In this document: positions 16,731 through 24,844 of the stretch, one piece after another
How the letters are laid out: the number at the start of each line of letters is the position of its first letter
How positions within the stretch are numbered: the stretch's first letter is position 1
Notes under the pieces: model-generated
Told to the model about the DNA's origin: nothing
Database searches by the model: none
What the model saw: only the letters and a program-made list of their open reading frames with translations
NCBI GenBank assembly: GCA_004020365.1
Contig: SAQR01000006.1
Location: forward strand, 82,980 to 146,979
Direction: 5' to 3'
DNA: 64,000 nucleotides
Origin: Mesorhizobium sp.
GTDB taxonomy: Bacteria; Pseudomonadota; Alphaproteobacteria; Rhizobiales; Rhizobiaceae
Translations under genes and position numbers: made by a program

Positions 16731-17309
16731 ATGGACACCGACGAAGTGCTAGGCGTTTTCCGTGAGGCCGGTGCCGTTCTCGAAGGGCATTTCATCCTGA
16801 CATCGGGCTTGCGAAGCCCGGTCTTCCTGCAGAAGGCGCGGGTCTTCATGCATGCCGACAAGACCGAGCGCCTGTGCAAGGCGCTGGCCCAAAAAATCCG
16901 CGCCGCTGTGCCCGGCAGGATCGATTACGTCGTCGGCCCGGCGGTCGGCGGGCTGATCCCGGCCTACGAGACCTCGCGCCATCTTGGCGCGCCGGCGATC
17001 TGGGTCGAGCGGGAAGGGGGCGAGTTTAGGCTTCGCCGCTTCGAGATCGCCAGGGGTTCGCGCGTCGTCATCGTCGAGGACATCGTCACCACCGGCCTGT
17101 CGATCCGCGAGACCGTCGACTGTCTGCGCGCGCTTGGCGCCGAGGTCGTTGCCGCTGCCTGCATCATCGACCGCTCGGCCGGCAAGACCGATGTCGGCGT
17201 GCCGCTGATCGCGCTCGCCGAATATGAGGTTCCGGCCTACCCGGCCGACGAGCTGCCGCCCGAGCTTGCCGCCATACCGCCAGTCAAGCCGGGCAGCCGC
17301 AATATCTGA
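16731..17309 (+). CDS. pyrE: Orotate phosphoribosyltransferase
   Basis: This 192-residue enzyme converts orotate and PRPP to OMP in pyrimidine synthesis. The start ATG at 16731 has GGAG six bases upstream; the ATG at 16719 and a frame open back to 16659 fall in the repeat. Motifs are [55 protein letters not shown] and the PRPP loop [20 protein letters not shown]. The domain is short and single, without OMP decarboxylase fusion. Position after rsh is usual in Rhizobiales. Confidence 0.95.
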   Translation: MDTDEVLGVFREAGAVLEGHFILTSGLRSPVFLQKARVFMHADKTERLCKALAQKIRAAVPGRIDYVVGPAVGGLIPAYETSRHLGAPAIWVEREGGEFRLRRFEIARGSRVVIVEDIVTTGLSIRETVDCLRALGAEVVAAACIIDRSAGKTDVGVPLIALAEYEVPAYPADELPPELAAIPPVKPGSRNI

Positions 17310-17396
17310 TGCATGTCGCCCAAAAGCATGCCCTCCTTGGGCTTGACCCGAGGGTGCGCAGCGGTTTTGGGACAACGACATGCATAAAACAACGTT
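17310..17396. repeat. Family B-like intergenic repeat between pyrE and VOC gene
   Basis: GCATGTCGCCCAAAAGCATG and CGGTTTTGGGACAACGACATGC give outer GCATGTCG/CGACATGC arms around a GC-rich middle. This resembles the common Rhizobiales intergenic element ending in 'cgacatgcataaaac'. No gene is present in the 102-bp spacer. Confidence 0.55.
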
Positions 17397-17411
17397 AACT
17401 GAGGCGCTGCC

Positions 17412-17792
17412 GTGATTGCAGGCATCGATCATTTCGTACTGACGGTTCGCTCCGTCGAGGACACCTGCGCCTTCTATCAGCGCGTGCTCGGTTTCAGGCG
17501 GCTCGACGAGCCGGACCGGCCGACGGCGCTGCTGTTTGGAACGCAAAAGATCAATGTGCATGAGGTCGGGCGCACCTTCGAGCCCAAGGCCAAAGCGCCG
17601 GCCCCGGGCTCCGCGGATTTCTGCCTGGTCGCCGCCCGTCCGCTCTCGGAGATATGCGCCAGCCTGGCGGCCAACGGCGTGGCGATAGAAGTCGGGCCGG
17701 TCGAGCGGATCGGCGCCCGTGGTCCGATGATGTCGGTCTATTTCCGCGACCCGGACGGCAATCTCGTCGAGATCAGCTGGTACAACAGGTAA
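17412..17792 (+). CDS. VOC-superfamily protein (glyoxalase/fosfomycin-resistance fold)
   Basis: This 126-residue protein with GTG start is a single vicinal-oxygen-chelate domain. It has GIDHFVLTVRSVEDTCAFYQ with the first metal His, GTQKINVHEVGRTF with a second His, and VYFRDPDGNLVEISWYN with the C-terminal Glu. These residues should bind one divalent metal. Members include glyoxalase I, dioxygenases and thiol transferases for fosfomycin. The substrate is unknown. It follows pyrE and is not evidently part of the MarR module to its right. Confidence 0.85.
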   Translation: MIAGIDHFVLTVRSVEDTCAFYQRVLGFRRLDEPDRPTALLFGTQKINVHEVGRTFEPKAKAPAPGSADFCLVAARPLSEICASLAANGVAIEVGPVERIGARGPMMSVYFRDPDGNLVEISWYNR

Positions 17793-17910
17793 CCGGTATT
17801 TTCGGCGAGATCGAAGTGCATTGGCAAGGTCGGCTTGCGGGCAACCGTGTTCACGCCTGCCGCAGCCATCGTCCAGGTGCGACGCGCTTTCGTTTTGCCA
17901 AAGCCACAGT

Positions 17911-18414
17911 TCAGGCCAGTTCCGCTTCCACAGGGCAGTCGAGGCAAGCGGTATAGTTGCAGAGCCGGCAAATACGGTATGCATGGTCCTCGGTGCTGAC
18001 GAGCCCACGCAACAGCTTGGCGGCAAGTTTGCCGAATTCCTGCAACTCCTCCTGATTTAGAACGGCGAGCGCCGACGCGAGCCCCGTCTGACGAGCAGAA
18101 AGAATGTCACTGCAGGTCCTCTCGCCCAGAGGAGTCAGCCTTAGCGCCACCGCACGATGGTCGTCAGGCGCCGAGAACCGAGCCGCCAATCCATCCGCGA
18201 CCAGTCGATCGACCAGTCTAACAGCGCCCGAATGAGACAGTGACAATGCGCGGCGCAGCCTCTCGATCGACAGGCCCGGTACGTGGCCAATGAGGGTGAT
18301 CGCGGAAGCCGCTGGGCCGGGCTCCGGTGCTTTGGCCTGAGCGTCCCGCTGCAAAATGTCGGCAATGGCGAGCGCCAGAGCGCCAATCACATTTTCAATT
18401 TTGGAATCAGCCAT
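17911..18414 (-). CDS. MarR-family regulator with a C-terminal cysteine cluster
   Basis: This 167-residue protein (start MADSKIENVIGALA at 18414) has a winged helix-turn-helix near 45-110: LSIERLRRALSLSHSGAVRL then VDRLVADGLAARFSAPDDHR. The last 25 residues contain five Cys: RICRLCNYTACLDCPVEAEL, three of them as CxxC pairs. This suggests a bound metal or a thiol redox switch in addition to the usual MarR fold. It faces the DUF417 gene across 84 bp that hold two copies of a palindrome, almost certainly its operators. It therefore probably represses both itself and the two plus-strand genes. The inducer is unknown; oxidants or reactive chlorine are plausible from DUF417. Confidence 0.85.
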   Translation of the reverse strand: MADSKIENVIGALALAIADILQRDAQAKAPEPGPAASAITLIGHVPGLSIERLRRALSLSHSGAVRLVDRLVADGLAARFSAPDDHRAVALRLTPLGERTCSDILSARQTGLASALAVLNQEELQEFGKLAAKLLRGLVSTEDHAYRICRLCNYTACLDCPVEAELA

Positions 18415-18424
18415 CGTCAAAAAA

Positions 18425-18443
18425 TATATGCTCGGAGCATATA
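18425..18443. promoter_or_regulatory. MarR operator, perfect palindrome
   Basis: TATATGCTC-G-GAGCATATA is a perfect 19-bp dyad in the divergent intergenic space, 11 bp from the MarR start. A related copy lies 36 bp further on. Size, symmetry and position fit a MarR-dimer site. Confidence 0.75.
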
Positions 18444-18460
18444 CATCAAGGGCGAATTAT

Positions 18461-18479
18461 TATATGCTTGGAGCACACA
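18461..18479. promoter_or_regulatory. MarR operator, imperfect second copy
   Basis: TATATGCTTGGAGCACACA matches the perfect copy at 16 of 19 positions, centred 36 bp away. It lies 19 bp before the DUF417 start and is followed by the ribosome site AAGGAGG. Confidence 0.65.
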
Positions 18480-18497
18480 AATCGAAGGAGGAAGGCC

Positions 18498-19043
18498 ATG
18501 TTTACCTCTGCAACCGCCAACGCTCCGTTCGTGGCGCGCATCAATCAAGCTGGCTACCACCTTGCCGCCGTCGGTCGCGCGGTAACCCTTTTGGGGGTGG
18601 TGCTGCCTCTGCTGTTGATCGGCATCTTGAAATTCACCGCAATCGAGATCGAGGCGCTGAGGCCATTCATCGAGAATACGCCTTGGCTGGCATGGCTCTA
18701 TCCCGCATTCGGATTTGCGGGAGCCTCCTACTTCCTGGGCGTGGTCGAACTGGCCACAGCGCTTCTGCTGATAGCATCTATCCGCAGCGTTTGGGCCGGC
18801 CTCATAGGGGGTGCCATCGGTTCGGTCATCTTTGCGCTGACATCCTCGACAATGCTCACTCTGCCGATCTGGGAAACGGGCTCTGGAGGGTTTCCTTTCC
18901 TCAACGGGTTAGGCGCCTTTCTGATCAAGGATGTCGCCTTGCTCGGCGTGAGCCTGGTCATATTGGGGAGCAGCCTTCAGCAACTCGTGTCCGACCTCGG
19001 CCGAAAAATTGATCGTGGTGATGAACAACGAATCGAGAGGTGA
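18498..19043 (+). CDS. DUF417 (RclC/YkgB-like) inner-membrane protein
   Basis: This 181-residue protein has an ATG six bases after AAGGAGG. About four membrane segments are seen: AVTLLGVVLPLLLIGILKF, a central pair around YFLGVVELATALLLIAS and LIGGAIGSVIFALTSS, and DVALLGVSLVILGSS. The family signature LKFTAIEIEALRPFIENTP and the loop GGFPFLNGLGAFLIKD are clear. E. coli RclC of this family belongs to the reactive-chlorine resistance operon, but its biochemical role is unsettled. The gene is followed four bases later by the DUF1089 gene and controlled by the divergent MarR. Confidence 0.88.
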   Translation: MFTSATANAPFVARINQAGYHLAAVGRAVTLLGVVLPLLLIGILKFTAIEIEALRPFIENTPWLAWLYPAFGFAGASYFLGVVELATALLLIASIRSVWAGLIGGAIGSVIFALTSSTMLTLPIWETGSGGFPFLNGLGAFLIKDVALLGVSLVILGSSLQQLVSDLGRKIDRGDEQRIER

Positions 19044-19047
19044 GAGC

Positions 19048-19617
19048 ATGTCTCTACTCGCTATCTGGCGCAGGACCGACGAACCAGGGCACGATGCTGC
19101 GCAGCTAAAGCAGACAGACCTCGGCTGGCTGTTGAATGGAGCCGCTGTATACCTCTCGGATGCGGGCCCGGCACATTTGGACTACACTGTGCAACTGGCC
19201 GAAGATTGGACGACCAGATCCGGCAGCGTTCGCGGGTTCATCGGTCCCCTCTCAGTTGATCTCACAATCATCCGCGACGAGATCGGCTGGACCGTTAATG
19301 GGCAGCGGCAGCCGGCGGTTCAGTCGATGGTGGATCTGGACTACAGCTTTACGCCGGCGACGAACCTGCAACAAATCCGCAGGATGAACCTGAAGGTCGG
19401 CGACAAAGCGGATCTTCCGGTAGCCTGGCTGGTTGCCGGCGCATCGAGTTTGGTCGTTCTGCCGCAAATCTACCATCGCGTAAGTGAGACCGAGTACATC
19501 TACGAGGCTCCCACGGTGCCTTACCGTGCTACGCTGCTCATTCCCGAGGCTGGCTTTGCCGAGGATTACCCCGACGGCTGGGTTTTCGAGACCGGCAACG
19601 CCGGCCGTGCACGATAG
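19048..19617 (+). CDS. DUF1089 putative glycolipid-binding protein
   Basis: This 189-residue protein starts at the ATG at 19048 with GAGAGG upstream; a longer in-frame reading begins inside DUF417. IWRRTDEPGHDAAQLKQTD near the N-terminus, then DYTVQLAEDWTTRSGSVRGF and the C-terminal YIYEAPTVPYRATLLIPEAG fit the DUF1089/glycolipid_bind family, whose fold resembles lipoprotein carriers. No signal peptide is visible, so it should be cytosolic. It has no experimental function that I know. Coupling with DUF417 and MarR suggests a role in membrane or oxidant stress. Confidence 0.75.
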   Translation: MSLLAIWRRTDEPGHDAAQLKQTDLGWLLNGAAVYLSDAGPAHLDYTVQLAEDWTTRSGSVRGFIGPLSVDLTIIRDEIGWTVNGQRQPAVQSMVDLDYSFTPATNLQQIRRMNLKVGDKADLPVAWLVAGASSLVVLPQIYHRVSETEYIYEAPTVPYRATLLIPEAGFAEDYPDGWVFETGNAGRAR

Positions 19618-19913
19618 GATTGCAGTGGCAGACGATCGCGGCAGCGATTCGTTGTCTTGGGGCCTGGGTGTCGCTATATCGAAGCCTTGATTGCCTTCCG
19701 GCGTGCTTGCAGCGCAAGATGCGAAATCACGACCCGCTGGGATGGCCGGGGCGGCGTAGTGGATCAGGACAGGGACAGAGTGCTTTTTCGACGCCGCAAA
19801 CCTGATGGCCTTCTCGAGCGGGTGCGTCCCTGTCTGTGGCCACGCCGCTCTTTCTCGCGCCCCATGCGCCTGGCGGACAGAGCTGGAACGCCCAGACGGG
19901 AAGTTCCCGCCCA
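19618..19913. other. 296-bp spacer between DUF1089 and acpS
   Basis: No gene is supported. ACAGGGAC (19769-19776) and GTCCCTGT (19826-19833) can form a long-loop hairpin, and CTTGC-AGC-GCAAG makes a small one. pdxJ, which many Rhizobiales carry just before acpS, is not found here. Confidence 0.5.
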
Positions 19914-20327
19914 ATGATCATTGGCATCGGTAGCGACCTGATCGATATCAGACGCATCGAAAAATCGATGCAGCGCCATGGCCAGCGCTTCATCCAGCGC
20001 ATCTACACCGAGGTCGAACAGGCCCGCTCCGAAAACCGCGGCGCCCGCGCCGCTTCTTATGCCAAGCGTTTTGCTGCCAAGGAGGCCTGCGCCAAGGCGC
20101 TGGGCACCGGTATGGCGCAAGGGGTGTTCTGGCGCGACATGGGCGTCGTCAACCTGGCCAGCGGCCAGCCGACCATGGCGCTGACCGGCGGGGCGGCGGC
20201 GCAGTTGGACAAAATCCTGCCTGAGGGCCACAGGGCGGCGATCCACCTCACCATCACCGATGATTTTCCGCTTGCTCAAGCCTTTGTGATCATCGAGGCG
20301 TTGCCCGTCCAAGAAGCGCCGTATTGA
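19914..20327 (+). CDS. acpS: Holo-[acyl-carrier-protein] synthase
   Basis: This 137-residue protein starts at [20 protein letters not shown], the family's invariant opening with the metal-binding Asp. [20 protein letters not shown] holds the KEA motif. It transfers 4'-phosphopantetheine from CoA to the Ser of acyl carrier protein. An in-frame extension of 26 codons upstream lacks family similarity and is rejected. It heads the acpS-lepB-rnc-era run. Confidence 0.95.
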   Translation: MIIGIGSDLIDIRRIEKSMQRHGQRFIQRIYTEVEQARSENRGARAASYAKRFAAKEACAKALGTGMAQGVFWRDMGVVNLASGQPTMALTGGAAAQLDKILPEGHRAAIHLTITDDFPLAQAFVIIEALPVQEAPY

Positions 20328-20403
20328 TCGCATCTGACCACCGGCATGCGTTGCCCAGCGCGCGCCGAGACTCTATACCAACCAACGCATAATCGAGGAC
20401 GAC

Positions 20404-21153
20404 ATGAGCGTGGCTGAAAAATCCCAGAAGAAATCCGGCGGGCTTGGCGAAACCGTCAGCGTCATCGTCCAGGCGCTGTTGCTCGCTCTGGTCATCCGCA
20501 CGCTGCTTTTCCAGCCATTTTCTATCCCGTCCGGGTCGATGCGGCCGACCTTGCTCGAAGGCGACTATCTCTTCGTCACCAAATGGTCCTATGGCTTCTC
20601 GCGCTATTCGCTGCCATTCGGGCCGGACCTGTTTTCGGGCCGCATCTGGGGCGCCGAGCCGGAGCGCGGCGACGTGGCGGTGTTCAAGTTCCCGCCGGAT
20701 CCCTCCGTCGACTACATCAAGCGCGTCGTCGGCCTGCCGGGCGACAAGATCCAGGTCAAGGATGGCCAGCTCTTCATCAACGGCGTCGGCGTGCCGCGTC
20801 AGAAGGTCGGGCAGATCGACAATCGCGACATCACCGAGGAGAGCGGGCCGGTCGACGTCTATCGCGAGACATTGCCGAATGGCGTCAGCTATGACACGCT
20901 CGACCTGATACCCAACTCGATCGGTGACAACACCCAGGAATTCGACGTGCCGCCCGGCCACTATTTCATGATGGGCGATAACAGAGACAATTCCTCGGAC
21001 AGCCGATTCACCGTCGGTTTCGTGCCCGACGACAACCTGGTTGGCCGTGCCAATCTCATCTTCTTCTCGATCGGTGGCAGCGCCAGCCCGCTCGAAATCT
21101 GGAAATGGCCGTCGCTGATGCGCGCGTCGCGCCTGCTCCATTTCGTCAATTAG
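20404..21153 (+). CDS. lepB: Signal peptidase I
   Basis: This 249-residue membrane protein removes signal peptides after export. One N-terminal membrane segment (VSVIVQALLLALVIRTLLF) is followed by FSIPSGSMRPTLLEGDYLFV, with Ser45 as nucleophile, and DYIKRVVGLPGDKIQVKDGQ with the general-base Lys. YFMMGDNRDNSSDSRFTVGF is box E. The tail ends in a short hydrophobic-basic stretch. It is spaced only 4 bases from rnc. Confidence 0.95.
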   Translation: MSVAEKSQKKSGGLGETVSVIVQALLLALVIRTLLFQPFSIPSGSMRPTLLEGDYLFVTKWSYGFSRYSLPFGPDLFSGRIWGAEPERGDVAVFKFPPDPSVDYIKRVVGLPGDKIQVKDGQLFINGVGVPRQKVGQIDNRDITEESGPVDVYRETLPNGVSYDTLDLIPNSIGDNTQEFDVPPGHYFMMGDNRDNSSDSRFTVGFVPDDNLVGRANLIFFSIGGSASPLEIWKWPSLMRASRLLHFVN

Positions 21154-21157
21154 GATC

Positions 21158-21883
21158 ATGGCGGCGACAAAACGGCTGACCGTCGACGCGCTCGCCGAAG
21201 CGCTCATGCAGCGCACAGGCCACGCCTTTGCCGACCGCCAGCGCTTGCAGCGCGCGCTGACCCATGCCAGCGCCCGCAGCAGCCATGCCGGCATCGACTA
21301 TGAGCGTTTCGAATTCCTGGGCGACCGCGTCCTCGGCCTGGTCGTCGCCGACATGCTGCTGGCGGCATATCCGGACGCTGCCGAAGGTGAGCTGTCGCTC
21401 CGGCTCAACGCGCTGGTCAATGCCGAGGTGCTGGCGGACATCGCCGAGGAGATCGGCCTGCCGGAGCTGATCCGTGCCGGCTCGGACGTACGCGGCCTGG
21501 ACGGGCGCAAACGCGTCAATTTGCGGGCTGATGCGCTGGAATCGCTGATCGCCGTGCTCTATCTCGACGGCGGGCTGGAGGCGGCCCGCGCCTTCATCCA
21601 CAAATACTGGCGGCCGCGCTCGCAGGCCATCGGTGCCGCCCGCCGCGATGCCAAGACCGAACTGCAGGAATGGGCGCATCAGGCGGCAGGCGCCGTGCCG
21701 GTCTACATAATTGACAGCCGCGAGGGACCGGACCACGATCCGCTGTTCACCGTCACCGTCAAGGTCGGCGCCTATCCGCCCGCGACCGGCAGCGGGCGCT
21801 CCAAGCGCGAGGCCGAGCAAGCCGCCGCCACTGCACTGCTGTTGCGCGAAGGCGTCTGGCTGAATAAGGGGAGCGCGGCATGA
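21158..21883 (+). CDS. rnc: Ribonuclease III
   Basis: This 241-residue endonuclease cleaves double-stranded RNA in rRNA and mRNA maturation. It has the signature ERFEFLGDRVLGLVVADMLL with active-site Glu and Asp, and a second acidic site in LRADALESLIAVLYLDGGLE. A C-terminal dsRNA-binding domain spans about 160-235 (DAKTELQEWAHQAAG ... GSGRSKREAEQAAATALL). The gene ends in a 4-base ATGA overlap with era. Confidence 0.95.
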   Translation: MAATKRLTVDALAEALMQRTGHAFADRQRLQRALTHASARSSHAGIDYERFEFLGDRVLGLVVADMLLAAYPDAAEGELSLRLNALVNAEVLADIAEEIGLPELIRAGSDVRGLDGRKRVNLRADALESLIAVLYLDGGLEAARAFIHKYWRPRSQAIGAARRDAKTELQEWAHQAAGAVPVYIIDSREGPDHDPLFTVTVKVGAYPPATGSGRSKREAEQAAATALLLREGVWLNKGSAA

Positions 21884-22812
21884 CCGCCACCGAAGACGTC
21901 CCGCCGGCAACGGAAGCCGCCACCACGCACTCTGGCTTCGTTGCACTGATCGGCGCGCCCAATGCGGGGAAATCGACGCTGGTCAATCAACTGGTCGGCG
22001 CCAAGGTGTCGATCGTCACCCACAAGGTGCAGACGACGCGCGCCATCGTGCGCGGCATCGCCATCCACAATAACGCACAGATCGTTTTTGTCGACACGCC
22101 GGGCATCTTTAGGCCGAAGCGGCGGTTGGACACGGCGATGGTGACGACCGCCTGGGGCGGCGCCAAGGACGCCGACATCGTGCTGCTGCTGATCGACGCC
22201 GAGCGCGGCATCAGGGGCGACGCCGACGCGATCCTCGAACGGCTGAAGGATGTCCGCCAGCCGATGGTGCTGATCCTCAACAAGGTCGACCGGGTCAAGC
22301 CCGAGGCGCTGCTGGCCCTGTCCGCGGCAGCGAATGAAAGAGTGCCCTTCAAGCGCACCTTCATGGTTTCGGCGCTAACCGGGTCGGGCTGCAAGGACCT
22401 GCTCGACTATCTCGCGGAAACTCTGCCTGCCGGCCCTTGGTATTACCCGGAAGACCAGATCTCCGACCTGCCTATGCGTCAGCTGGCGGCCGAGATCACT
22501 CGCGAAAAGCTCTATCTCAGGTTGCATCAGGAACTGCCCTATTCCTCCCATATCGAGACCGAGAAATGGGAAGAGAGGAAGGACGGCTCGGTGCGCATCG
22601 ACCAGACCATCTATGTCGAGCGTGACAGCCAGAAGAAGATCGTGCTCGGCCACAAGGGCGAGACGATCCGTGCCATCGGCCAGGCGGCGCGCATGGAGAT
22701 ATCCGGTATCCTCGAACAGAAGGTGCATCTTTTCCTGTTCGTCAAGGTGCGTGAGAACTGGGGCGACGACCCCGAGCGCTATCGCGAGATGGGGCTGGAG
22801 TTTCCGCATTAG
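21880..22812 (+). CDS. era: GTPase Era
   Basis: This 310-residue protein combines a GTPase domain with a C-terminal KH domain that binds the 3' end of 16S rRNA in 30S assembly. G1 is GAPNAGKSTLVNQL, G3 is VDTPGIFRPKRRL and G4 is NKVD. The KH part is about 220-300, with KIVLGHKGETIRAIGQAARM. It overlaps rnc by 4 bases. In most Rhizobiales recO follows directly; here a kinase-like gene stands between. Confidence 0.95.
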   Translation: MTATEDVPPATEAATTHSGFVALIGAPNAGKSTLVNQLVGAKVSIVTHKVQTTRAIVRGIAIHNNAQIVFVDTPGIFRPKRRLDTAMVTTAWGGAKDADIVLLLIDAERGIRGDADAILERLKDVRQPMVLILNKVDRVKPEALLALSAAANERVPFKRTFMVSALTGSGCKDLLDYLAETLPAGPWYYPEDQISDLPMRQLAAEITREKLYLRLHQELPYSSHIETEKWEERKDGSVRIDQTIYVERDSQKKIVLGHKGETIRAIGQAARMEISGILEQKVHLFLFVKVRENWGDDPERYREMGLEFPH

Positions 22813-22860
22813 GCAGGTTCCCGAAAAGTGGGAGCCGGTTTCGAAAAGATCATGCTCAAA
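22813..22860. repeat. Family B intergenic repeat overlapping the next start codon
   Basis: CAGGTTCCCGAAAAGTGGGA followed by GCCGGTTTCGAAAAGATCATGC is the typical element. The ATG at 22852 of the following kinase-like gene lies inside its 'gatcatg' end. Confidence 0.65.
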
Positions 22861-23775
22861 CAGGAAGTCACTATCGATACAGCTCTCGTGAGCCGGTTGG
22901 TCGCCACGCAATTTCCCCGATGGAAGGATCTTGCTGTCAGGCCGGTTGCATCAGGCGGATGGGACAACAGGACCTTTCATCTCGGAGACCATATGCTGGT
23001 GAGGCTGCCGAGCGCGGCGGCCTATGCCTTGCAGGTGGAAAAGGAACATCGCTGGCTGCCAAGGCTTGCGCCTCTGCTGCCGCTGCCTGTCCCTGTCCCG
23101 CTGGCGATGGGAGCCCCGGCCGACGACTATCCCTGGCATTGGTCCGTCTATCGCTGGATCGAAGGCGAGACGGCGACGCTGGAGCGTATTGCCAGCCTGC
23201 CGCAATTCGCGGCCGGCCTGGCCCAATTCCTGGTCGCCCTGCAACGGGTCGATCCCGCCGGTGGACCGGCACCAGGGCAGCACAACTTTTTTCGCGGCGG
23301 ACCACTGAGCGTCTATGACGGTGAGACCCGGCAAGCAATTGCAGCCCTTGACGGCAGGGTCGACACGGTCGCCGCGAGCGCGGTGTGGGAGGCAGCGCTT
23401 GCCGCGACATGGCACGGCGCGCCCGTCTGGTTCCACGGTGACGTCAGTTGGGGAAACCTGTTGGTCAGGCAAGGCAGGTTGAGCGCCGTGATCGACTTCG
23501 GGACTTCGGGCGTGGGCGATCCCTCGTGCGACTTGGCGATTGCGTGGACGCTCTTCGAAGGGAAAAGCCGAGAGGTGTTTCGCGCCGGTCTTCAGGCCGA
23601 TGAGGCAACCTGGGCGCGAGGCCGTGGCTGGACGCTATGGAAAGCGCTGATTACTGTCGCCGGCCACATAGACGTCAATCCAGTCGAAGTTGAAAAGTCG
23701 CGACGCGTGATCGATGAAGTGCTTGCCGATCACCTCCGCGCGGACCGCCGCCGAGGGCACCCATACAGCGCCTGA
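22852..23775 (+). CDS. Aminoglycoside-phosphotransferase-fold kinase
   Basis: This protein has 307 residues from the ATG at 22852; a start eight codons earlier is also open. VRPVASGGWDNRTFHLGDHM and VRLPSAAAYALQVEKEHRWL form the nucleotide-binding lobe. WFHGDVSWGNLLVRQGRL is the catalytic loop with Asp and Asn, and VIDFGTSGVGDPSCDLAIAW holds the metal-binding Asp. Members phosphorylate small molecules, not only antibiotics, and a resistance role is not implied. The gene breaks the common era-recO link and its start lies in a repeat, which hints at insertion after the block formed. Confidence 0.85.
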   Translation: MLKQEVTIDTALVSRLVATQFPRWKDLAVRPVASGGWDNRTFHLGDHMLVRLPSAAAYALQVEKEHRWLPRLAPLLPLPVPVPLAMGAPADDYPWHWSVYRWIEGETATLERIASLPQFAAGLAQFLVALQRVDPAGGPAPGQHNFFRGGPLSVYDGETRQAIAALDGRVDTVAASAVWEAALAATWHGAPVWFHGDVSWGNLLVRQGRLSAVIDFGTSGVGDPSCDLAIAWTLFEGKSREVFRAGLQADEATWARGRGWTLWKALITVAGHIDVNPVEVEKSRRVIDEVLADHLRADRRRGHPYSA

Positions 23776-23816
23776 AAAACTTGATTTCGCCACCGAAGCG
23801 GTGACAAGCTCCGTTC

Positions 23817-24593
23817 ATGGAATGGCGCGACGAGGGAATTATTCTCGGCACCCGCAAGCATGGCGAAACCAGCGCCATTCTTGAGGTCATGACGCGTGCG
23901 CACGGCCGCCATCTCGGCCTAGTGCGCGGCGGCCGCTCGCGCAAGCAGCAGCCGGTTCTGCAGCCCGGCAACCGCGTCGATCTGTTGTGGCGGGCGCGGC
24001 TCGACGAGCATCTGGGTACCTTCCAGGCCGAGGCGATCGAGATGAACGCCGCCCGGCTGATGGACAGCGCCGTCGCCATCTATGGGCTGCAGACTATGGC
24101 GGCGCATCTGCGCCTGCTGCCCGAGCGCGACGCCCATGACGGCCTCTACGAAACGCTGGCCGTGATGATCGCCCATCTCGACGATGCGGACGCCGCCGGC
24201 GAGCTGGTGGCGCGTTTCGAATTGCTGATTCTCGACGAACTCGGCTTCGGCCTCGATCTCAGCCAGTGTGCCGCGACCGGCACCAGGCAGGACCTTGCCT
24301 ATGTCTCGCCGAAATCCGGGCGCGCCGTGTCGCGCCACGCCGGCGCGCCATGGCGCGACAAGATGCTGGTGCTCCCCGCATTCCTGCAGCGCGGCTCCGG
24401 GCTGCGCGCCGATCCGGCGGCGATCGAGGATGCCTTCCGGCTGACCGGCTTCTTTTTTTCCCGCCATGTTTACGAGCCGCGCGGTATCGAGGCGCCCGGT
24501 GCCCGCGCCGGCTTCCTCGCCGCCTTGCGCAAGCACTACGCGGCGGGCAAGGAGATTGGCGCCGACACCGCCGCCGGAGAAATCATTACATGA
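23817..24593 (+). CDS. recO: DNA repair protein RecO
   Basis: This 258-residue protein has an N-terminal OB fold opening [20 protein letters not shown], then [20 protein letters not shown] and [20 protein letters not shown]. The helical part carries [20 protein letters not shown]. RecO loads RecA on SSB-coated DNA in RecFOR repair. It ends the conserved block. Cys in SQCAATG is single, so the zinc cluster seen in some RecO proteins is not evident. Confidence 0.93.
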   Translation: MEWRDEGIILGTRKHGETSAILEVMTRAHGRHLGLVRGGRSRKQQPVLQPGNRVDLLWRARLDEHLGTFQAEAIEMNAARLMDSAVAIYGLQTMAAHLRLLPERDAHDGLYETLAVMIAHLDDADAAGELVARFELLILDELGFGLDLSQCAATGTRQDLAYVSPKSGRAVSRHAGAPWRDKMLVLPAFLQRGSGLRADPAAIEDAFRLTGFFFSRHVYEPRGIEAPGARAGFLAALRKHYAAGKEIGADTAAGEIIT

Positions 24594-24619
24594 GCGAAGT
24601 GGAACACTAGCCCGGCCGG

Positions 24620-24781
24620 GTGTCGCGGCTCGGCCTCGGCAACATTGCGCACGCCGACATCGCTGAATATACCGGCCTGGAATTGCTCCAGCGCATCGAC
24701 AACAAATACAAGGCGCCGCCGCTGGCTTTCGGCACCGAAACGTGCTCGATCTTTCCGGCCGCCAATCTGGCGGCGCGCTGA
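24620..24781 (+). CDS. Possible 53-residue small protein or gene remnant after recO
   Basis: A GTG-started frame translates VSRLGLGNIAHADIAEYTGL, then ELLQRIDNKYKAPPLAFGTE and a tail ending FPAANLAAR. Base use looks coding (third-position GC). A stop lies 12 bases upstream in frame, so it cannot be extended. No ribosome site is obvious and I do not recognise the family. It could be the end of a larger gene lost by deletion. Confidence 0.3.
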   Translation: MSRLGLGNIAHADIAEYTGLELLQRIDNKYKAPPLAFGTETCSIFPAANLAAR

Positions 24782-24844
24782 CTCGGCTGGCCGTCTAGCC
24801 GCCGTATTTGTCGGTCACTACTGGCCCGGTTTGGGGGAACCGCC

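Noticed and set aside
22852-23775. Antibiotic resistance gene
   Set aside because: The APH fold alone does not imply aminoglycoside resistance; chromosomal homologues phosphorylate many small molecules.
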